DNA of 64,000 nt from Zychaea mexicana (Eukaryota; Mucoromycota; Mucoromycetes; Mucorales; Lichtheimiaceae), in contig NW_026516684.1 of the NCBI RefSeq assembly GCF_025766255.1, positions 434,001 to 498,000 on the forward strand. The letters run 5' to 3'. A program made the position numbers and the translations under genes. The stretch's first letter is position 1. The number at the start of each line of letters is the position of its first letter. Below the pieces are notes generated by a model, which saw nothing but the letters and a program-made list of their open reading frames with translations, had not been told where the DNA came from and searched no databases. This document shows, piece after piece, positions 23,801-35,230 of the stretch.

Positions 23801-24705
23801 TTACCTCTTTGAGTGCATTGTCCACTTGATCAGGCGAAATATCGTCTAAACGTTTCTCAAGGAAATATATTTTGAGCTTCAATCCAAAGTTTTCCTTTTT
23901 CAACGTGTCGATTGTCTGAGAGAATTGCATAAAGAAAGGAACTTGTTAACATAACGAATGATGATAAATGGGGGATATCGAAGAAGTCCCCCCCCCCCAA
24001 CCTCCCGACAATATAGCATTATTCTATGATAAATACCTTTTCTTGTTCTTTTAACGTCAACGTAGTCGATCTTTCTTTCTGCGACTCGTTGTTGTTGGTG
24101 CCATTGACGACGGGCCCATGATAACCAGAAGCATGATCGTTGCGTAATTGTTTACTACTGGCGGCAACCGCATCATTTATATTGCTTTCCGAGTAACCGT
24201 TCGCGTCAGCCATGGATAACAGTTCAAATTGATGTTCGAGACGACTTTCTTGATCAAACAGACTTGAATGATCGTTCAAGAGTCCTAGGTTTTGTTGTTG
24301 TTGGTGTTGGTGTTCAAGTGGTGTGATTGCAGCAGCTGCTGCAGCTACTTGTGCCTCTAAACGTTCTTGTTGTTGCTGTAGCAGCAGCTGCTGCTGTTGT
24401 TGATGCCGGTTGTTGTTATCATTTGGCAATGGTGTTCTTTCTTGTTCTTCGTCGTCGTCGTCGTCGTCAAGACCAGCTGTTTCAGTAGGAACAATGTCCA
24501 AAGGAAGAGGCGAAGAGGAAGGATGGAATGAAAGTTCGTCGGATATCATGTTGAAGGAAGAGTCGCCGCCAAAGAGAGATACTTTGGTTAATGACGGCTC
24601 TGAGCCGAATTGTAACGGTTCACTGTTCACGGTCTCGCCATCGAATGGAGGTGGAGATCGTTGAGCAGCACTACCATTACTTTGACCGCGCCAACTATTT
24701 TGCAT
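20832..24705 (-). CDS. CM1-domain coiled-coil protein, Mto1/Pcp1-like gamma-tubulin recruiter
   Basis: Eight exons (24705-24037, 23915-23805, 23724-23047, 22980-22576, 22484-21786, 21632-21399, 21312-21052, 20984-20832) give about 1069 residues. The CM1 motif (Centrosomin N-terminal motif 1) spans about 216-275: LKEQEKTIDTLKKENFGLKL followed by IYFLEKRLDD. In fission yeast Mto1 and Pcp1, and in animal CDK5RAP2, this motif binds and activates the gamma-tubulin complex. The N-terminal 215 residues are disordered, with Gln and Asp runs; the next 750 are almost all coiled coil, broken by Asn-rich loops. The start at 24705 excludes a low-complexity in-frame extension upstream. All seven introns are phase 0. 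The long coiled coil and one CM1 fit a spindle-pole-body or cytoplasmic MTOC scaffold. Confidence 0.85.
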
Positions 24706-27700
24706 TGGATTGCTTCTTTTGTTGGTTCGCTGTTGTTGTATTTTTCGCTGTTGGAGGGAAATTGGAAAAAGGAAAAGGGGGAAAGAGAGAGAGAGAGAGA
24801 GAGTTGCTGGTTGGCGCCCGGTTGTGTTAAAGTATAATAGAGCCCTTCCTTTTTTTATTATTATTGCAAGATGCGTCAAAGAATTGAGATGCGAAAATAA
24901 AAAGAGAGAGAAAGAACAAATTATTTTATTTTTTGGGTGCTAAAACAACTAAGAAAAGGAAGCACAATAACAAACACCAAATAGCCACGACGAACATAAG
25001 CTTTTTTTTTAATCTTCGACATAAGTTACGTGTGGTGTGCCTTGTATGAAACTATACATAAAGTAGTAGACTCGAGCTATCTTGTCATTACCAGCATGAA
25101 TCCTCGTGGCAAATAAGACTGGTATTATATATACTACTCGGCTTGGTTATTGCTCCAAGTACCCATAGTTGTTGGAGAAAGAAGCGCCACCTTGCTCTTC
25201 TTCTTCTTCCGCAAAAGGAGGGAGGCGGGTATATGCATATATTACATTGTGGACGGTTCCACAATGCGGTAAACATTGTTGTTGTTGTTGCTCCCTGAAA
25301 CATAAAAGGAAAAGCTGGTAGTGTGTATGAACAATTTGTAGCGCGTATATATTATATATATATATATATATATCTTCTTGGTACTCTCCTTGCTTTAGCT
25401 CCTATAATAAGGGCCATGAAGCATATATGTGCTGTTACTATGTATTATCGCTAGGTCGCAGTAAATAAATGTTGTTGCACCATGTTGATTTGTATAACCG
25501 CACCTCCCACTTTGGCATTATATATATTGTATCTTGATAGAGAGAGCCCTACTTTCTGCGTAATAGAGCTGGATACATCAAGACACTATGTCGTTCAGGT
25601 ACATATAGTATTGGACAGATGAGTTTTGGACAATCCTATCAATATGCGCTTTGCTGAGTTCCTTTCTTTGATTGTCGTCGTCGTCGTCCCCTTCCAAGTG
25701 ACATATTATGTCGGTGTGCAACAAAGGGCCACGGGTTGTATCCGTCAAAAAATAAGACATCAGTTGATGTTGCAGCGAAACCATGATGACGCCAACAACA
25801 AGCGAGTCAAGACAGTTATCAATCAGGCTATAAGATCATAGCAGAGTTATTATTATTATTTTTCAGGAACAGATTTCATTTTGTTCGGCAGCTTATTTTA
25901 TTACAATGGTTTCATCCCCTCTTCTTCCGCCGCCGCCGTCCCATTCCCCCCCCCACCCTCCAACCCGCCATTGTTCGCTGAGTTCTTTTTTTTGTTTTGC
26001 AAAACGAACAATAAAAGTTGTAAAACATATGGAAGGGGCGGAACGGAGACGGAGTAAAAGTAACAATTGTGTTAATAGTCCTGTTAGCATCCTTCTCGGG
26101 TATGATCATCATTAAACCAAACAAGGTGATGACGTTATTTGCACGACCTATAATACTGTAATGCCAAATCATTATTGACAAGGAGTTTGGTCCCGGTTGG
26201 GGGGGGCGGGGTGTTTATACTTGCTAACAATAAAAGGTTATACAAGCAGTAACTATTGTTGAACCCGAGAGTCAGGGTAGCAGCGGTCGTAGCGCGGAGA
26301 CTGCAGTGGAGCGAGATCACTGCATGATACTTAGTACTACCATTACTACTACTATCCATATCGGTTTTTGTACGTTGAAAAAAAGTACCTAGTAGCAGTA
26401 GGCTCCCATACGCATCATCCTCATCATCACCTTACCCTTTCTTTTCTCGATTTGAGCTAGTAGAATAATGATGGTGATCAGGATCCGGTAACCCATTATT
26501 TCCGTATCACTGTGAGAGTTGCACCAATCACCGTGATATGTCGGTTAAAAGACGACGACGACGACGATGATGATGGTCTCTCAACTTTTCAATTTATCGT
26601 TATAGATACAATAGTAACACCAGCACAATACCCGGTATACCCCCCCCCTCCCGCTTCTAGTAGCTGCGAGGACGGCGGGGACTGGTCCATACATCTCTTC
26701 ATCCACTGGACCGGAACACATGGAGCATATCCACGGGTTGCGTATAAGGTACTAGTATAATATAGCAAACTTACCCCGCTAAAAGACGACCCGTGATTCC
26801 CAATTCCGTGCCTGAATAGCTTTTACTTTGACTCAGTTTCCATCACCTGGTCTACTCTCCCACCCTAAAAAACACCGAGATGCAAAATGTATGTACATCT
26901 ATTACTACGGAGTAATGAAAATGACATGATGAGATTGCCTGCTGCGGTGTATGATTTGGCGGGAAAAAAAATAGTGAGATGTGTCACATATCACATACTA
27001 TTACACACATAACACGCATATACCATTGATACTCAAGGATAAAAGTGTCTACAGTATAATCAAAAATCATTGACAAAATCAACCTCTCAGCATATTCTGG
27101 AGAGCCGCATACTTTTCTCGCATAAGCAAGTCGATGTTTAGTGTGATAATGGAGAGAAAAAGAGAAGGGGTAATAAAACCATCATCATCATCACGCACGC
27201 TCACGCGTGACTCTTTTTTTTTGGTTTCGTCTCCACAGCAACTTACCATTTTTGTCTTGCGACCCATATACATCACAACAGTGGCAGCAACAGCATCTCA
27301 TCGGTCTTAAAACAATGCCGTTCCGTTCAAACCCAACCTTTAGAAAGAAAAAGGATGTTTTCCCCGATGTCCCGGTCTTTCCTCTCACAGTGAATATTCT
27401 TCTTTGGTGGTCCGCAAACCTCTATTCCAAAGATGGAGGATTCTTGGCATATATTTACATTGGTTACTACCGATGATAATGAAGAAGCCATGATTGTTAT
27501 ATCACCTTGTTTCTTGGCAACAAGCATCTCCATGGTCTGCCAAGAAAGAAAGTCACCATAGTAACAACAGTAAGCTCGCACCATGGCAACAAAATTGCGC
27601 GCTACAATGGTAAAAGTGGTTGCTATGTATATGGAAATGAAATGATGAAACACAATTCTTCATGCATACACAACAACCAAAAGGTCGTGTAATGCAGCGC

Positions 27701-28560
27701 TATCTAAACTCACCGCCCCCTCCCCCGCTGCCATTCTCCGAACCGTGTGACAAGAAAGAACAGCCGGGACGATCAAAAGGAAACAAAAAAGAAACGAGGC
27801 GATGAAGAACACTAGCTGTAAGACGTTGATCCTCTACGTTTTATTATTCCCCGAGACCTTAACCTTTCAAAAGAAAAATTACTCCTTAGTCGGCGGCGGC
27901 GGCAGCCGTCGTGAACATTTTTCTTTTTCTCAAAGGGCAAAACATTGTGAAAAAAAAAGCGCATAATAGTTGCATTTTTAGCAGAAATGTGAAATGATGT
28001 TCTTACAAAGCATGATATGCAGCGTTTTTTTTTATTACTGCAAGCTCCTCTCCGCTCTCTCTATCTTCAAACCTTCATTGTGCCTTTTCCTCTCTGCCGC
28101 TCTCCGACAAACACACACACACATACTCTCTCTCTGTTAGAAAGTTGTGTTTTTCACCCTCCCCCTCCCCCCCCCACCCCCCGATTCTTGTAACGAGAGA
28201 TGCCGAGCCTGGTCAGTCCCAAAAAAGGAACCGCCTGTATCTTTCATCATCACGGAAAAGTTTTTTCATAGGCTAACTCAATTGGGTTCTGTCATACCGT
28301 GTACATTGCATATTGGAGACCTGCAGAGTGCCTTTTCATTCCCATGATTATTTTTTTTCTATTGTATGACAATTCTTTTATGCTGGTCCGCGCGCGTCAT
28401 CGTTTTATAAAAGAGAGAGAGAGAGTAGGCTTTGCCATTTTCCTTTTTCTTTTGTGTGTTCTTTATACGTTTTTCCCACTCTACCTCCTTTTTTCCTTCT
28501 TTCTTTCTTTCTTTTTCTCTTCATTTGAACTCTTTTCAATATTAAACGAATAACGAAAAT
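24706..28560. other. Long divergent intergenic region
   Basis: About 3.85 kb between the CM1 gene and the bHLH gene. It is rich in simple sequence: (GA)n near 24785-24803, (TA)n near 25346-25373, GAC/GAT triplets near 26550-26573 and CGG triplets near 27891-27904. Homopolymer C runs are also present. Open frames here are short and low-complexity. The last 500 bases before the bHLH start are pyrimidine-rich and probably a long 5' leader. No gene, tRNA or structured RNA was recognised. Confidence 0.45.
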
Positions 28561-30063
28561 ATGCTAACTGGAGCAGCAGCAGCAGCAGCCGAAGACCCAC
28601 AAGCAACAACGCCTAGACCTTCTTCACGGCTAGCACATCCCACATCTTATCATATACAACAAATGCGGTTCAAGGACCAGCAGGCAGCTATTGGCTTGGA
28701 CCCAACACAAATGATGGACAGCCAACACATTTTCTTTGCACAGCATCAGAATCCGCAAGAAAGCTCGCCAAATTTGTCGGATCTCGACTATTCGGAACTC
28801 ACCACGACCTCTTCCGTTACTGGCATACCACCACCGGATCTTCAACAACAACAACAACACCAGCAAAGATCACCGGTACTCCGCCAACACCACCACCAAC
28901 AACAGCAGCAGCAGCAGCTTTCGCATACCCAGCATGATCCGCAAGATTATTTGTACGACCAGCAACAACAACAACAAGATTCCACTACTTCAAATGATAA
29001 CAAGCGCTTATCCAATAGTAGTCTTCTGGATGACCCGCACCATCACCATCAGCACCACCACCACCATCATCAACAACAACAGCGTTATCAATATAACAAT
29101 AATCCGGCTGCCGCAAATACAAACATGATGTATTTTGATTCACCCTCGACAAGTTCAGACTATTATTATAAATCAACACCCTCTTCGTTCGCAGTAAGCG
29201 CTCCTGCCAATATTGGATATAGCCACATGCACCATCCATCTTTGGCTGATGACGGCGCAGCAGTAGCGGCTGCTGCCGTCATGGCTCCAGGAGGAGGAGG
29301 AGGAGGACCCGGGAATCGCATCATGGCTGATCAGCCTATCTATGACCATCACCATCATCACCACCACCAACAACAGAGTAACAGTAATCGTAACAGTGTT
29401 GGTAGTATGCCACAACACCAACAAGATACCGGTGACCACAACACAGAACCATACGATGATGACTTTGCAGCTCAAGCAAAGTAAGTTTTGCTTCTTTAGT
29501 TTCTTTGTCTGGTAGCACTTACCTCAAAGCTGGGGTGAAGCATCGTTGACAGTAAAAGTGAGCAGTGTATACTGAAATAAGGATGGCTAATCTCTTTTCA
29601 AAATTAGTCTCCAAGCAATTATGGAGAAACGACGGCGCCGTCGAGAATCACATAATGCAGGTAAGATTCACATACAGGATAATGTTGGTTTTGCCAATAA
29701 AGACAACAACTAAATTAACACACATAATATCTAGTGGAGCGACGCCGACGAGATAATATCAATGATCGTATTCAAGAGCTGGGCACGTTACTGCCCGAGT
29801 CCCTGACAGCAGAAGAAGGCGGTGTTGCTCGACTCAACAAGGGAACCATCTTGCGCAAGAGTGTTGAACAGATCAGAATGATGCAGAAAGATTTGCGCGA
29901 TCACCAGCTGCGTGTCCGCGAGCTGGAGGAGACGCTTAGCCAACTCAATGGGAATATCCATCCGAATGCCACCTCCTCCTCCTCGTCCTCAACATCGCGA
30001 AGGACGGCTAGAACTTCTACTCGAATGCAGCACCCTCACCATCCTCAACAACGACATGTCTAG
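28561..30063 (+). CDS. bHLH-leucine zipper transcription factor, Gln/His-rich
   Basis: Three exons (28561-29480, 29608-29660, 29735-30063) give about 433 residues. The first 300 residues are low-complexity (Gln, His, Asn and Ser runs, an Ala run at the start, a Gly run near 245), typical of a fungal activation region. The basic region is [20 protein letters not shown] (about 314-333), with His322, Glu326 and Arg330, the pattern that reads CACGTG E-boxes. Helix 1 ([12 protein letters not shown]), a short loop and helix 2 ([18 protein letters not shown]) follow. A zipper-like heptad stretch (about 378-400) suggests the bHLH-zip (USF/MITF-like) form. The 53-nt middle exon carries half of the basic region. 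The target genes are not visible from the sequence. Confidence 0.88.
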
Positions 30064-31509
30064 TTTGCTATTCCTCATCATTCGTTTTTTAATATACATA
30101 TATATATATAGTCTATTAGTTAAAAAATTCTTCTCGTATGCCTCTTCCTACCCTTCTCTCTCCCCCCCCCCATCTTTTTTCTTTCCCAGCTGTTTTTTTC
30201 CCATACCCCATCTTATATCGAGCCCATGCATTTACCCTTTTCTTTCTTCATGTTCTGTTGTTAATTAATTGTTTGTTTGTTCCATTTTTCATTCCCGTGA
30301 GGAAATGTTTACCGGTATAAGACGCAAACATCCAAACCTCGGAATTACGGCTTTGTTATTCTCCCCTTTCCGCCGCCGCCCCCCTCAACCCTTCTTCTTG
30401 TGTACTTTGACACTTTTCTTCCTATCAACTACTTCTATTCCGTGACTTTGTAAAGCCTCTTTTTTCTTATTATAGTGTTCTCTGTCTCTCTCTCTCTCTT
30501 TTTTTCATTCTCTGTATGTATACTTTATATATATTCCTTTCTCTTCCTCCTATTACGTTACAATTTTATATATACATATATCTTACTAAGCTGTAATCTC
30601 ATATAGCCCGAGAAACATGATGATGGTGTTATATGGAACTTCAAGGGGTAAAAGCCAGCCGTAACACAAAAGGATTTCTTTGTTGTTGCGCGGTGCTTTG
30701 CTTTTCAACATCCGTACACACACACACCCTCCTTGCTTGCATTCAAAAGCTTCATATATATACATTATTCCATAGTAGCATCAATGGGAATGAAATGTAA
30801 CGCTCATTTGCTATAATCACTAAAACTGAGCATATATATCAACTTTTTACAATGAGAAATGTCTTTCTTCGGAAGCAAAGTTGTAGTACTGGAGACGGCC
30901 TTGACATTGATACCACGAGCACAGGTCGTTCGCTTCCACATAAAAGATGGTTTGCTTTCAGAGCACGATTATCTGAAATAGACACTTGTCACATTGCCAC
31001 TATGTGCTGTTTGGTGAATATGTGGCTGCTATCGGGAACGGCCATGATCTGTCAATCATACTGTATACAACAAAACGTGGCTATCCTAATCTACTACTGC
31101 TGCTGCTGCTCCTGATTGTTAATGCTGCTCAGCTGCTGATAGTGTTATAAGGGTCACATTACAGCTACTGTGATAATACAACGATTGAATTCTTTTTTTT
31201 AGATGATTAAGCCTGCTATGTATATATCCGTTTGAAAAGCATACCGAACAATGAGTTTAGCAGAAATCTTCGTTGCAACTATTGTCGCTACTGCCTAAAA
31301 GTGAGTATGTAACAACGACTTGAAACTCTGATTCAAAGACAATGTTTCTGTTGTCAATACGTCAAAAGAACTCAGTTTTGTGTTATATGGTGACAAGGTA
31401 AAAAAAAATGAGTTTATTTAATTATGATTGACAGCAACTGATGATACTACTTGGTTAGAAAGCCCTCGGCACCAATACCGTCACATTCTTTTTTATTTTT
31501 GTGCGTGTG

Positions 31510-31534
31510 CATATATATATATATATATATATAT
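31510..31534. repeat. (TA)n microsatellite
   Basis: An uninterrupted run of about twelve TA units in non-coding DNA. Confidence 0.9.
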
Positions 31535-34500
31535 GTGTATCAGCATACATGATCTAGTGTGTATGTATACTGCTCCCCCACACGCACCCATACTATGTCT
31601 GGAAAGATGTTTGTATTTCACCTCACCACACCCAACAAAAGTGTGTTTACTAAGTATACAATTTCCCAACCTGTACATGTATACAACAGCAACAGCAAAG
31701 ATGCAGATTGCCATCGTTTATGTTGCCTAATAGAATTGCTGCAGCAGATCACTCTAAAATTGATGATCATCGCTATCATCCTGCCAACAACAGTCTCCTT
31801 ATTGCATATCGCACCTATCTGCGTATATTGTCTGTGTGTTTTACGTTTATCAGCAAGGAGGGAGTGTTCAAGACCGTTTCACAAGTTGTTTATCTAATAA
31901 GCCAAACCAACTACGACCTTTTTTCTAACAATGATGACGAGGCTTTTATTACTGGATTTGTCTCTTAATTGCGGTGCCAGTACTAGCTCCCTCCACAGCC
32001 CTTTCGATGACCCAAGCCAAACCCAGCTAGCCTGCAGCCCAGTTTCTATCCCATGACTTTTTGTTTTTGTAAACACAGAAACTGCGAAATACCACTACTG
32101 TCTATTATTACGCTGGTCGCACTATAGTATAGTTTATCAGCTCTATCCAGTCGCTCCATTTCTGTTGTTGTTGCTTGTGAGTTCTTTTTTTCTCATCGGT
32201 CATTTTTTAACAACATCAACAAAAGTCGTAATATTTGTTGTTATTGTTGCATTGTTTACACTGCTGCTAAATGGTTGTACATAACAGACAGAGATGTTGT
32301 ACATGTACTTTGCTGCTGAAAAGAGTGCTCTTGGGGAATGGCCCTCTAAAAGTATGAGCCTTGGACTATAAAAATGTAAAATGCATGTACACATGCATTG
32401 TGGTGCACATAAAGTATGGTATTTGTTTCATAATCAAATTATCCACAAATCGACCTTTTTAAGCGAGCAAAAAAAAAGTAAGCCATGTTATAAAGATACA
32501 TTGCAATGTGCTTGTGCAGATGGAGATTTTATCTTCTGTACTAGAACATGGCGGCCGGCGGCGGGAAACTCGTGTGTCTTGCTATTATTCCTGCATTTTG
32601 CATGCGTGCGAAAAATCATGTATTAATGATAAGCATTAATGTGCATTGAGAATGTTATTCACCCTTATTAGAACACAAATGTGCTCCTCTATCCTTTTGT
32701 AAGGCGGGGCGCAGTAGCAGCACGATATGGGCTTAGTTACTTCTTTCACTATTTCCATTTTTATTGTACGAAAACAGAGTACTGAACATTAGTTCTTTAC
32801 TGATATCTAAAAAATATTTTTGAGGATTCCATTTAATGTATGATTGCGGTCTAGTAGACATAACGAAACATCTGCTTTTTTGTACTATGTTAAGGTACTA
32901 GGTAGAAATTTGACGCATTAGTGTATGTCACAGTATATACTGCTAAGCGCTCTCAACCAAACTGTATCAACGCAAATAATTGTTATGGAGCTTGTGAATC
33001 TGACAGCGTTGAATGCATTTTTCACCGGTGTTTCCTCGTAAAAACGAATAATCTATTAATGCTGTGTGTACGTTGCTTCGTTGTCTTTCCAATATTTCAT
33101 TTCCAAAAGACTTGAAAACTTGCATATTTGTGGAATCAAAATATACGTACTACATTGCAAGTACGGTAGATGAGCTACTTCATTGTACTTTTCTTTAATC
33201 AAAGAGAAAGTGGGCCAAAAGATAAGTTCAGTGTCACCCATGCGTCGGCGTCTCATGCATAAAACAATTATGTACAGCATACTGTCTGCGTCAACGGCAA
33301 AGCGTACTATAAACTGTTAGCCTTGATGTCTGTATGTCGACAGCGACGGTTGTAGATATACACAATTATTGTTTTCCTGTCTTTATACATTACCCTCACT
33401 GGTAAATGCGTGTAAGATGAAAACAGAGATGGCAGGCTAAAAAAATAAATTTCTCATAGTATTCCAGTTTTTCTCCCTCTATACCGCTGTCTCATTGTCA
33501 ACGGTCACCTTTAACAGTTACGCTATTCGACAATATGTTATTTTACTCATTCTCCTGATAAAGTCTGTAAACATTATGATAATTACATAATAAGGACGGC
33601 TACAACATCTACCAGTATCTGTTAGATTTAAAATGACAAGTCTTTCAATTCAAATTTGGACAGTTCTGCCATTTCTGTTAAGCAAAAACCTATCGTTTAT
33701 TTTCTCAGCATAATCCTTCTAGTATGCGTTGCAAATATCATGGCTCTTTTTTGATAAACTTTCAGGAATGTGTTAGAGAGCGGAAGAGCTTTCGTGAATA
33801 TATGTATCTCTGGTAGTAAAGCAATAGAAAGTTATTCAGTAACCATAGCTAAAATCCAACAGCTACTGAACTCAAATTGAGATGCTGTGATGAGCTTGGA
33901 TGCCGATGAAAAACTAGAGATATCTCCTTGGCATTTGCTTTGATTTACTAGCTTTTGAATCATATAAGGTTGCATGCGACGCGCATGTAAGAATGTAATA
34001 AAATCGAGCGATGGTTGAAATAGTATCGTGGAGGATTATATCGAATGTCCGAGTGTATACGGCTAGGCCGTTGGATTGTCAAGCGTATGAGTTGTCTTGC
34101 TTGTTGCGATCGTCTTCTGCCCACGCATCATCACTGTCAGGTCTAAGCAAGCTGAGATCCGTATCGCCAAGTTTTACGCTTGGGTTCCAAACGTATATCT
34201 AGGATCCAGTCGTATTGTTCCTAAGCTTTCTCTCCCGTCGAACACCCATAGGAAAACATCACAGGATAAAGCCAACGTCAGGTCGTCGTAGCTGTCTGCT
34301 GATCGTTTTGAGAACATCATTAGGAAACATTGTTTAGGAACGAAAATGGTGAAATACTGTTTGATCGTGGGGTCTATTAGCCGGTTTGCCTTTGAGAACA
34401 CTGGAGTAAGATCATTGCTTCATGTACAGTATGGACACCCGCTATAATTACGAAAAAGGGTAGTTACATTCTTTTTCGTCGCGATATTCTTTGCTGACAC

Positions 34501-35082
34501 TATCCACCTTACAAATTGGCGAGTTCAGTTTATAGTCAAGTGCATGCCCAAGACCACCATGGAACTTTTTACTCTCAAATGAAGCAGTTTCTGTCAAACC
34601 ATTGCAAATCCTTCAATATATGACGTGAGCCACTGCTACAACTTCTTCCAAGTGACCCATTCTTAAACACATCATCAGCTTGACTTCACGAAGAAACACG
34701 GTTATTGCTGCCCTTAGATGCTGATGACCACACTGTCTCTCTCATCCGACACATAGCAAGACGGCACCGGGCTACAATATTCGGCCTATGTACTATTGAC
34801 AAGCTTCTCACCAAATGGATGCCATACACTGCTAGCTTTTCTTTTCGTCCTTATACTTCTAGCACAAGTTGTTTGGGGAAAAAAGGAAGAAAAAGGATGA
34901 CGTGGAAGGCGAAACTTATTCGCTGTAATAGAAAAGATATGGCTAGTAAAAGAAAAGTTCATTTTCAGTCGAAAGAAAGCAGAGTATTATGAGGCGGAAA
35001 AGAAGAGAAAGGAGAGAAAAAGTTGGAATAGCGTAATAATTATCCAAACTAATAAGGCGTAGTAAAAAACTGAAAAAGTGTA

Positions 35083-35086
35083 GTAA

Positions 35087-35120
<34 letters not shown>
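35083..35120. repeat. (TAG)n microsatellite
   Basis: About twelve TAG trinucleotide units just downstream of the RhoGAP gene. Confidence 0.9.
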
Positions 35121-35121
<1 letters not shown>

Positions 35122-35230
35122 ATAGTAATAATGACGTGTGTATATAAAGAGGCGTTGGAGGGTTACATATGTATACGTATAGAGAGTAAGGTGATAGATG
35201 TATAAGAGAATCGTAGTGCTAGTTATTTAA

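Larger units (their letters stand above)
30064..35230. other. Long AT-rich gene-poor interval
   Basis: About 5.2 kb with no gene I can support. Simple repeats include (CT)n near 30484-30500, (TA)n at 31510-31534 and (TAG)n at 35083-35120. The segment 34010-34740 is somewhat less AT-rich and reads partly like protein in several minus-strand frames, with stops in each. It may be an old pseudogene or transposon fragment, but I match it to nothing. Confidence 0.4.

Noticed and set aside
28985..29475. Minus-strand frames opposite the bHLH gene
   Set aside because: Products of CAC/CAA repeats read backwards; no independent evidence.
30852..31115. 87-codon plus-strand frame after the bHLH gene
   Set aside because: Low-complexity end and no similarity; expected by chance in 5 kb.
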